From Alcaligenaceae bacterium (lineage in GTDB: Bacteria > Pseudomonadota > Gammaproteobacteria > Burkholderiales > Burkholderiaceae_B), in contig JACCEP010000003.1 of the NCBI GenBank assembly GCA_013416395.1, positions 248,001 through 312,000 on the forward strand: 64,000 nt of DNA, written 5' to 3'. The notes below the pieces were generated by a model. That model did not search any database. It saw only the letters and a program-made list of their open reading frames with translations, and had not been told where the DNA came from. Shown in pieces: positions 8,723 through 18,000 of this stretch (the first letter of the stretch is position 1; the number at the start of each line of letters is the position of its first letter). The position numbers and the translations under genes are program-made.

Positions 8723-9211
8723 ATGGCCTATTTTCTACAGAACGCGGAAAAGATCCTCTGTGCGATCTTGTTCATGGCGATGACCCTACTGGGTTTCGTC
8801 AATGTAATGGTCCGCTACCTGACTAATTATTCATTGGCGTCGACCGAAGAGCTACTGACCCACGGTTTTCTTTTGCTCACGATTCTTGGGGCGGCGATTG
8901 CAGCACGCAGTGGTGACCATCTGGCCGTAACGCTGCTTTATGATCTGGCCCCGCGTCCTGTGCGCAAGTTGATCCTGATCGTATCGACCCTGCTGGCGGC
9001 CTTTCTGCTGGCTATGTCCGCCTGGTTTTTCTGGCAACTGCTTATGAATCAAGTGTCTTCGGGGCTGAAGTCTTATGCCTTGAGCGTGCCCGCCTGGTAT
9101 TACACCGTGGCGTTGCCGTTTGCCTTTGCCATCGTGTTGATTCGCTACATACAGTACGCCATTGAGTTCTATCAAAGCGCCAATCGCAAAGAGAGCGAGC
9201 ACTATGTTTGA
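8723..9211 (+). CDS. dctQ: TRAP transporter small membrane subunit (DctQ family)
   Basis: This 162-residue membrane protein has the four hydrophobic segments expected of DctQ and the family pattern NVMVRYL...STEELLTHGFLLLTILGAA in the first half. It bridges the periplasmic receptor and the large DctM permease. The stop overlaps the dctM start by 8 bases, so the two permease subunits are coupled. The ribosome binding site is weak (CCGGAA), consistent with lower expression than dctP. Confidence 0.9.
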   Translation: MAYFLQNAEKILCAILFMAMTLLGFVNVMVRYLTNYSLASTEELLTHGFLLLTILGAAIAARSGDHLAVTLLYDLAPRPVRKLILIVSTLLAAFLLAMSAWFFWQLLMNQVSSGLKSYALSVPAWYYTVALPFAFAIVLIRYIQYAIEFYQSANRKESEHYV

Positions 9212-10529
9212 TATGAGCGCTGGCACCCAGATGGTGCTCCTGTTTTTTGTACTGATGTTCATCCGCCTGCCTGTGGCCTTTGCGTTGGGGTTGTCTGCGC
9301 TCTACGCCATGTGGGCCATGGGCTTTGGCCTGGATCTGGTGGGTGATCTGATATCCAGCGGCATCGTAAAGTTTTCATTGCTGGCGATTCCGTTTTTTAT
9401 TCTGGCCGGCATTCTGATGGGTTCGGTAGGTATCGCAGAACGCATGATCCGTTTCTTCCGCATTCTGGTGGGTGGCCTGCCAGGTGGCATGGGGGTCGTG
9501 GGCACTGTGGTGTGTCTGTTCTGGGGCGCCGTAAGCGGTTCGGGACCAGCCTCTGTGGCGGCGATCGGACCGCTCATCATCAAGGGCATGGAAGAAGACG
9601 GCTACTCGCCACATTTTGCCGCTGGTCTGGTGTGCACGGGGGCAGCGCTATCCATCGTCATTCCGCCGTCCATCGGTTTGGTGATCTATGGGGTTATCGC
9701 CGAAACCTCTATTTCTGAACTGTTTATTGCCGCCGTTGTGCCAGGCATGGTGCTTGGTGCACTGATGCTGCTCACATTGCCTTTCGCCAGCCGCTACGCG
9801 AACCAGCCCACGTCTTCGCCCAGCCTGGAGGCGCTCTCGCCAACACCAGACACCACTCTGCGCTATTTTCCTCGTCTGTGGAAATCTTTTGTTTCCGCAT
9901 TCTGGGGGTTGATGATGCCGGTCGTCATATTGGGCGGCATTTACTCCGGCGTATTCACTGCAACCGAAGCCGCTATCGTTGCTACCGTTTACGCGTTGCT
10001 GGTGGGGGTCTTCATCTACCGCACCCTTAACTTCAAAAATCTGTACAAAACCCTGGTGGATGCAGCCGCGTCATCGGCAGTTGTCATGCTGGTGGTGGCC
10101 TACGCCAGCCTCTTCGGCTGGGTGATCACAGTAGACGACCTAATCGGCCGGGCGTCAGGCGCCTTGTTAAGCTTTAGCGGTAACGAAGCCGTGATCCTGC
10201 TGGTGATCATGGCGGTGCTGCTGATTGCGGGCATGTTTATGGACGCCGTCACGATTATGTACATCACGCTTCCGATTTTTCTGCCGGTAGCGCGTGAGTT
10301 GCACTGGGATCTGGTGTGGTTCGGTGTGGTGGTCATGATCAATCTGGCGATAGGGCTGTTTACACCGCCTGTGGGGATCAATCTGTATGTGGCGGCCAAT
10401 ATCACCCGAATGCCGCTGGAACGGATCGCCCTTGGGGCGATTCCGTTCTTGATCACGAGTGCCATAGGCCTGGCCATCGTGGCAGCGGTGCCTGAGTTGT
10501 CGCGCTTTCTCGTAGACTTTACAAAATAA
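9204..10529 (+). CDS. dctM: TRAP transporter large permease (DctM family)
   Basis: This 441-residue inner-membrane permease has about twelve hydrophobic segments and is the ion-coupled transport subunit. Family segments are visible: SLLAIPFFILAGILM near residue 55, FWGAVSGSGPASVAAIGPL near 110 and LFTPPVGINLYVAANI near 390. The frame is open from 9162, but the ATG at 9204 (MFDMSAGTQMVLL) overlaps the dctQ stop by 8 bases and starts directly before the first membrane span. About 200 AT-rich bases follow before the next gene. Confidence 0.92.
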   Translation: MFDMSAGTQMVLLFFVLMFIRLPVAFALGLSALYAMWAMGFGLDLVGDLISSGIVKFSLLAIPFFILAGILMGSVGIAERMIRFFRILVGGLPGGMGVVGTVVCLFWGAVSGSGPASVAAIGPLIIKGMEEDGYSPHFAAGLVCTGAALSIVIPPSIGLVIYGVIAETSISELFIAAVVPGMVLGALMLLTLPFASRYANQPTSSPSLEALSPTPDTTLRYFPRLWKSFVSAFWGLMMPVVILGGIYSGVFTATEAAIVATVYALLVGVFIYRTLNFKNLYKTLVDAAASSAVVMLVVAYASLFGWVITVDDLIGRASGALLSFSGNEAVILLVIMAVLLIAGMFMDAVTIMYITLPIFLPVARELHWDLVWFGVVVMINLAIGLFTPPVGINLYVAANITRMPLERIALGAIPFLITSAIGLAIVAAVPELSRFLVDFTK

Positions 10530-10735
10530 GCTTGGCTGTGGGTCTCAGCGATCCTCGGCTTTAAGCCATGCAATCTTGAATTTTTTACCAAATCAGAAAT
10601 TAATATTTTTTTTGCGGCTTTGCCAGAACTTTTTGTCGTATTTGGTTATATTTATCGATATTAAATTACAATTAATCAAGTACCAGTAGAGGGGGGCCAG
10701 ACCGGGTGCCTCAAGACAAAAACGAGGGAATCAGC

Positions 10736-11857
10736 ATGAAAACGAAGAGGAATGACCCAACAGTCAAGAGCCGGCTACGCGGTGTCGCGCTGTTTGTGGC
10801 TTGCACAATGAGCTTTTTGCCGACGGCGCAAGCCTGCACAGGCATCACCCTGAAGGCGGCCGACGGCAACGTCGTACGTGCCCGCACCATGGAATTCAAC
10901 GTGGACCTCAAGTCGGCCGTCAGCATGATTCCTCGCGCCCAAGAGCGCACTGGCACCACTCCGGATGGCAAGCCCGGCCTAACATGGAAGGTTAAGTACG
11001 CCAGTGTTGGTGTCAGTCCGATGGGGCTGCCCTACCTTGTCGACGGGCTGAACGAGAAGGGACTGTCTATGGGTTTGTTCTATTTCGATCAGTCGGCAGA
11101 GTATCAGCCCTACGTTCCGGCTGATGCCGCTCGTACCTTGGCATCGTGGGAGCTCGGCTCCTACATTCTAGACAGCTTTGCCACGGTGGATGAAGTGCGC
11201 AAGGGCTTGAACGACGTAGTCGTTGCGCCTGTGAAGTTCGATAAATTCAACATGGTGCTGCCCGTACACTTCGTCGTGACCGATACGTCTGGCAAGTCCA
11301 TCGTGATCGAGTACGTGAAAGGAAAATTAAACATCCATGACGACGAAATCGGCGTCATCACGAACAACCCGCCATTCGATTGGCACATGACCAATCTACA
11401 GAATTATGTAAACCTCAACCTGCATAACTCATCAGCGCAGCAGCTTGGAGGAGTCAGCATTGCCGGTCTGGGCCAGGGCACGGGTCTGCTCGGCATGCCT
11501 GGCGACTTCACATCCCCCTCTCGCTTCGTGCGGGCAGCCATCTTCGCCCATGGTGTAACCCCAAGCACAGACGCAGATCATGCGACTTTTCAAGCCTTTC
11601 ACATCCTTAATAATTTCGATATTCCCAAAGGCGTGGCGCGCGAGGGCGAGAAAGACGAAGCAGGAAACATCAACGCCGACTACACGCAATGGACCAGCGC
11701 CAATGACCTCACGGCCCGGCGCTTTTACTTTCGAACTTATGAAGATAGCAGCATCCGCGTCATCGACCTGACGAAGCAGAATCTGGATGCGCACGAGATC
11801 CTGTCCTGGCCTATGGGGCAACGGGAAGCAGCCATAGAACTCGGCGCCCCGAGCTAA
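10736..11857 (+). CDS. Periplasmic linear amide C-N hydrolase (choloylglycine hydrolase / penicillin V acylase family)
   Basis: This 373-residue Ntn-hydrolase would cleave a linear amide bond; family substrates include bile-salt conjugates, penicillin V and, in some Gram-negative members, N-acyl homoserine lactones. A signal peptide ends at PTAQA, and the next residue is Cys34 (CTGITLKAADG). Signal-peptide cleavage would therefore itself expose the catalytic N-terminal cysteine. The conserved arginine follows in RARTMEFN (about 50), and the active-site Asn region is VITNNPPFDWH (about 215). The start is set by GAGGGAA ahead of the ATG at 10736; a GTG ten codons upstream is less likely. It stands between a TRAP operon and a giant autotransporter. 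The substrate is unknown. Confidence 0.85.
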   Translation: MKTKRNDPTVKSRLRGVALFVACTMSFLPTAQACTGITLKAADGNVVRARTMEFNVDLKSAVSMIPRAQERTGTTPDGKPGLTWKVKYASVGVSPMGLPYLVDGLNEKGLSMGLFYFDQSAEYQPYVPADAARTLASWELGSYILDSFATVDEVRKGLNDVVVAPVKFDKFNMVLPVHFVVTDTSGKSIVIEYVKGKLNIHDDEIGVITNNPPFDWHMTNLQNYVNLNLHNSSAQQLGGVSIAGLGQGTGLLGMPGDFTSPSRFVRAAIFAHGVTPSTDADHATFQAFHILNNFDIPKGVAREGEKDEAGNINADYTQWTSANDLTARRFYFRTYEDSSIRVIDLTKQNLDAHEILSWPMGQREAAIELGAPS

Positions 11858-11983
11858 CAGTCTGGCCATTGTTGTAAATCCATTGGATGTTCCCTACCGA
11901 CGCTTTTTACCGCGCAGGAGCGTCGTGCTGGACTACCCATGCACTCGATGTTCGAGCGTGAGGGCGAAGCGGTAATCCGTGCC

Positions 11984-12018
11984 AACTGCTATGGAGCGTG
12001 AGTCCGTAGCAGTTTTTC
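11984..12018 (+). terminator. Stem-loop with T tract in the autotransporter leader
   Basis: A 12-bp stem (AACTGCTATGGA / TCCGTAGCAGTT, one T-G pair) with loop GCGTGAG runs into a TTTTT tract. It is the strongest intrinsic terminator seen in the window. It ends about 26 bases before the autotransporter start codon. A second perfect 7-bp hairpin (CGACGCT / AGCGTCG, 11898-11925) lies upstream. It either ends the hydrolase transcript or acts as an attenuator for the autotransporter. Confidence 0.75.
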
Positions 12019-12043
12019 TAAATATACGCACCAGGAAAGATTG

Positions 12044-15000
12044 ATGGGACTCATAAGAAGCGGGATACCGCCAATTGTTTGCGTGTTTGCGTCCATCGCG
12101 GCACAGAACACAGCGACTGCGAGTTGCAGCATTTCAGGTACGGTAGAAGCTTGCACTGGGAGCGTTACGGGCGGTGCTATTGTGCACACTCAAAGCGAAG
12201 TCCATAAGCTCACGCTCTCTGCGCTCTCCAATACCATCGATGCAGCCGACAGCACGGACGCCGGTAAAAAAACAGGACCGGTCATCAGCTTGGAGCATCC
12301 TGGCGGGGTGACGCCTGCACCTGCCGACTGGAGCAGCTCAAACCGAAACGGCCAGGCGGGTATAGACGGGTCAGCGGGCATTGCTCTGAGCGCGACGGTG
12401 AGCCTCGACTCGGGCTACGGGCTGACGGGACAAAGCGGTATCTGGTTGGAGTCGTATGGCTGGGGTGGCAGTCAGGCCCACGAAGCACAGCACACCGACA
12501 AGCATGCGACCGGAGGCAAGGGCGGCGATGGCGGTACGAGCGGTAACCTTTCGCTCATCGCTGCATCGGCGGGCGGAGGAAAGCCAGCGGCGGCGATTAA
12601 CGCAGGAAGCAATGATCCTGCCTCGTCCGGCATCCTACTTGTTTCGCGCGCAGGCCAAGGGGGCGCTGGCGGCTGGGCGCATTCCAGCGGTGGGCTAAAG
12701 GATGCCCAGGGTGGTGCTGGGGGACAAGGCGGGGCTGCGGGAAGCGCCGTGCTGCAATTACTGGATGGCCACACACTGAATTACTCAGGCGCGGGGCTAG
12801 GTATTGCCATCAATGCGCAGGGCGGCAATGGTGGCGCCGGCGGCTATGGTGAAGTGGATGGCCTTGATGCCGATTCTTCCTATGGGGGTGCGGGTGGAAC
12901 GGGGGGCCAGGGCGGGTCGATACAGGTTACGGCGACGTCTGCCGTCAGCACCATCGTCACCAGCGGATTAGCAGGTATTGCGCTGCAAAGTATGGGGGGA
13001 AATGGCGGCATCGGGGGTGAGGGTAAAGGCGGACACGACCACGCCGGCGATGGCGGGAATGCCGGTAATGGCGGCGACATCATTGCAAATTTTTCCGCCA
13101 ACGTAATGACGAGCGGATCAAGCGGCTATGGCGTTTATGTCAAGAGCGCAGGAGGGTTCGCAGGTGATAGTGGCGACGACTCCGGCGGCATCAAGAACCA
13201 TCCCGGTAATGCGGGTGAACCCGGCCAGGCCGGAAACGTCACATTGGGTCTTACGTCTTCGCGCATCAATACCAGCAATACGTCGGCAGATGGCGTTTTT
13301 GTACAAAGCATTGGCGGAATGGGTAGTGGCGGAGGCAGCAGTTCAGGACTGCTCTCTTATGGCAGCAAGGGAGGAAGCGGCGGTGCGGGTGGCCAGGCCA
13401 AGGTAACACTCGACAAGTCTACCGTTACGACGAGCGGCGACCATGCCAAAGCTTTGTTGATTCAAAGCATAGGGGGCGCGGGCGGAAAGGCGGGAAATAC
13501 GTCCGGCATCACGGCCCTCGCAGCTGCCGCTGGCGCGGGTGGCATCGGAGGGGCTGTTGCGGTTGCGCTTACCGACTCCACCTTGCAAACCACGGGCCTG
13601 CACTCGACGGGCGTTCTTGTTCAGAGCAATGGTGGCGGCGGCGGCAGTTCGGGAGCTGCGACTGGCATCTATGCTGTCGGCGGCGCTGGGGGCCTGGGCG
13701 GTGCTGCGGGCACGGTTGAGTTGACTCTGGACACAGTTCGGATCACGACCCAGGGCGACGACGCCCTGGGTATCAGCTTGCAGAGTATAGGCGCTGGTGG
13801 AGGCGAGTCTCATTCTCCCCAGGGGGTGATCGCACTGGGACAAAATGGGGGCGGTGGTGGCAACGGGGCTGCTATCAACTACACCAGCCAGGGCGGGGGC
13901 GTTAGCATTGCGACCTCGGGCGACGTGTCCGATGCCATCCTGCTGCACTCCATTGGTGGCGGAGGCGGCCATGGCGGTAGCACATTTGAGGCCTTGTCCA
14001 ATTTTTCCAGCCAGGTGGGTTCAACTGGAGGCGGCGGAGGGTCGGGTGGGGACGTTACCTACGTCGGCAGCGATGGCGACGCCATCTCAACCACCGGTGA
14101 CCAGGCTCGCGGTCTCGTGCTTCAGAGCATAGGCGGAGGTGGGGGTAGTGGCGGCAATATCGTCAAGATAAGCACGGGTCTCACGTTCGGTGGGCATACG
14201 GGATCGTCAGATAGCACCACTGAGCATCAGGGCGGGACGGTGACAGCGGATATTGCCGGCAAAATCACTACCTCCGGTGATAGCGCGACCGGCGTATTAG
14301 CTCAAAGCATAGGCGGCGGCGGTGGTTCATCGGGCAGCACCGTCTCTGTCTCTGTCGGCTTGACTCTGGGTCATTCCCAAGGCGCCAGTGGAGCGGCGGG
14401 CGGTCATGGCGGCTTGGTCACATTGACCTCGAGCGCTGATATCTCGACTGGAGGCACCGATGCCGATGGGATTCTGGCTCAGTCCATTGGTGGCGGAGGC
14501 GGTCATACGAGCACTGTCGTAAACGCTACGGTTGGCGGATCAATGACGGGTATTAACTCGCAGCAGGGCGCGAGCGGTGGCGCCGGCGGTGATGGTTACG
14601 ATGTTACGGTGACATCAGCTGGCGACATCAAGACCGTGGGCGACAAGGCGCTTGGTGTGGCGGCTCAAAGCATTGCCGGCGGCGGTGGCAAAGCGGGCAG
14701 CACGATTTCTGCGAGCGTCGGCGCAGATATTGGCAGCACGACCGTAGGCCAATCTGGCGGCACGGGCGGGAATGCCGGGAAGGTGTCGATGACAAACCAG
14801 GGAGATGTTGTCACGCAGGGCGACTCCGCTAGCGCTGTCTTTGCGCAAAGTATAGGCAAAGGCGGTGGCCACGGTGGGCTCACGGTTAACGGCGACGTGT
14901 CGGGGATCTCAGCCAATGTCACCCAAGGCGGAAGCGGCGGCAAGGCGGGCGCAGGCGGTGCGGTTTCGGTCGACAACATCGGATCGCTAACAACAAGCGG

Positions 15001-18000
15001 CGACAGTGCCGTGGGCATTTTCGCGCAAAGCCTTGGAGGTAGCGGCGGTGACGCTGGGATGACGGTGCATGGTGCCTTCAGCGTCGTAACATTGTCCAGC
15101 AATCTGGGCGGCAATGGTGGCGACGGCGGGGCCGCCTCGACAGTGAAGGTCAGCAATGCAGGCGGTGTCTCCACGTCCGGCAACAAGGCGACTGCTATCT
15201 TCGCGCAGAGCCTTGGCGGCAGCGGCGGTAAGGCGGGCACGCTGGTCAATGGCACGGCAACGGGCGGAGAGGTATCCGGTGCCTTGGCGCTGTCTGTGGG
15301 TGGTAGCGGAGGCAACGGCGGGAATGCTTCGGATGTGGAGGTCGACCAACTGGCCGATTCTCTCATCAGCACGACAGGCCATGACGCAAGCGGCATCACA
15401 GCACAATCTATAGGCGGTGATGGCGGCAGTGGGGGCAATGTGTGGTCCGGCAGCCTGGCGGTATCCGAGAGCGGTTCGCTGAACGTTAATATCAGCGTTG
15501 GGGGCGCGGGGGGCGATGGCGGCAAGGCGGGAAAAGCAACAATCATGAACGCCGGCAATATCAGCACGACCGGCGCAGATTCCGAAGCGATTTTCGCACA
15601 ATCAATTGGCGGCAATGGTGGAGATGCGGGGTCGAGCTACGCGATCACCGTCGATGGGAGCGCTGGCACTAAAATCGAATCCACGATCTCAGTGGGAGGG
15701 GCCGGCGGTTCGGGTGCGGTCGCCTCAAGCGTTCAGGTGAACAATGCCGGCGTCTTATCAACGGTGGGCGGCAATGCGGCTGGCATTTACGCGCAGTCTA
15801 TTGGCGGCAATGGAGGCGTAGGCGGTCAGGGCCTTGTGGCTTTCGGAGACTTTGAGGCGACGAGTGAAAACTATGTCTCCATCAAGGCCGATGTAGAGGT
15901 TGGCGGGGCCGGGGGCACGGGCAGCCACGCGGGCTCGGTGGATGTGGTCAACAGCGGGCGCATCACGACGGTCTCGGACACCTCGGCGGGCATCTGGGCC
16001 CAAGCGGTTGGGGGAGGTGGTGGCGACGGCGGCAATGCGGGCGCATACACGATTGGGTATCTAAAAAGTCTCGCCACAGGCGACGAAGAGCCAGAGAAAA
16101 AGGGGCTGGCCTTGAGCATTACAGTGGGCGGTGGTGGCGGTGGCGGCGGAAATGGTGGCGCGTTGACGGCGTCCAACACGAAGACCATCGCCACAGCGGG
16201 TGCAGCATCGTACGGCATCTTCGCGCAGAGCGTCGGTGGCGGCGGCGGCAGCGGTGGCAACGGCAGCCCAGGGCTGGAAGGCTGGATCGCCGACATTTAC
16301 GAAGATTACGAAAAACTGGGGCAGTGGAAGGAAATCTACGAGCAATATCAAAAAGTGAGCAAGAAGGATTGGAAGGGCTTGTTCCTGGAGAGCTTTTCTG
16401 TGGATGTAGGGGGAAGTGCTGGCGGTACGGGCGATGGTGGCACCGTCAGCGTAAGCAATAACGGCACCATCATCACGTCCGGCGACTCCGCGACCGCACT
16501 CTACGCCCAGTCGGTGGGCGGCGGCGGTGGCAACGGCGGCGACGGATCGCAAGGCATGTTGACCTCTGTAACGGTCACCGGTTCGGCGGGAGGCGGCGGC
16601 AAGGGCGGCGCTGTAACGGTCGATAATCAGGGCGCAATCCAGACCTCCGGCGCAGGGGCAATGGGGATCTACGCGCAGTCGGTCGGCGGCGGCGGCGGGT
16701 CGGCCGGCGATGTCGAGGGCACGATTGCAACCAACCTTTCTGGCCTGGATGAAATCCTGGGCTACAACATATTTGGCTCCACGGGAGGAAGTGCAGGTGC
16801 TGGCGGCGACGGAGGTAATGTCACCATTGCGAGCCCTGGCTCCATTGTTACCACGGGTGTGAACGCGCATGGCATTTGGGCGCAATCCGTCGGCGGCGGT
16901 GGCGGGGCCGCTTCTTCCTATGGCAATGGCTTCGGAGATAACGGTGTAGGTAGCGATGGGCTGAGCGGCAGCAGCGGCCACGTTTCGGTTAAGGTCATCG
17001 GGGACACGAGTGTGAGCGGCGATGGCGCACACGGCATCTTCTTGCAGAGCGCTTCGGGTGTGGGCAACACTAGCCACGCGGGAGGCATCGACCTTACCAT
17101 TTCGGGTTCGGTGACAGCGGCCGGTGCTAATTCGCGAGCAATCCTGGCCCAGGCCGCTTCTTATGCAGCAGACGCTTCGACCAGCGATCCTTCAGCAGGA
17201 ACAGTGATCATCACCATCAACAAGGGTGCCACTGTTGCGACAACCAACGCCGCTTCTTTCGAAACGATCGCAATCAAGGGCGGCCGTTCTATTATGGGCA
17301 GCTCGGGCTATTTGGTTTCCAATCAGCTGATCAATGCCGGTACCCTCACCAGCGCGGGGCCTGACGCAGTCGTCCTCGCCACAGATGACAAGGCGGGGTT
17401 GCTTGTCAACAATAACGGCCTTGTTAGTGGTTCGGTCTCCGGTGGCAGCGAGCATGCAATTAAGTTTTACAACGGCACCGATGGCGTCTTCGCCCTCGGA
17501 ACGCAGGTCAACCTGGGATCGAATAGTGGCACGCTGCTGAGCAACCAGGGCATCCTGTCTGCCGGCGGTTCGGGGGTCATTGGTGCTTCGAAAGTAACGA
17601 CCGGCAGTTTCATCCAAGGCAGTTTGGGAAAGATTCACGTCGACTTGAGCAAATCTAATGTAGATTCCGCGTTGAGCAACGACCGCATCATGCTGGACGT
17701 TGGCGGCAGAAGCAACGCCATCTCGCTGGCCGGTTCGGTCAGGCCCTACTGGGTTGGTGGCACTACTTTCCAGTCTGGCGAAACAGGTCGATTTAGAATA
17801 CTGGAGACAGCCAACGGAGAAGCTATCGACAGTCGTGGCGTAGCCTTGACCAACACGGCGACGGTAGCTTATGTGCCAAGGTCTATCGGTGGTGAATCGG
17901 CGCTCGAAGCCGATTACAAAATCGATTATTCAGGCATGGCGAGTGGGGTGAAGCTCGGTGAGAACGCGCGCAGTTTCGCTAATTACCTCAGCGCCGCCAT

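Noticed and set aside
14665-15615. Long minus-strand frame rich in Pro and Ala inside the autotransporter gene
   Set aside because: It is the antisense image of Gly-rich repeats (GGC/GGT become Pro/Ala codons) and has no family likeness or ribosome binding site.
16061-17077. Minus-strand frame of 338 codons inside the autotransporter gene
   Set aside because: Same cause as the other antisense frames; composition mirrors the repeats.
12960-17170. Regularly spaced repeats that could suggest a CRISPR array
   Set aside because: The spacing is 180-200 bp, the units are diverged and in frame with one protein, and no cas genes are present.
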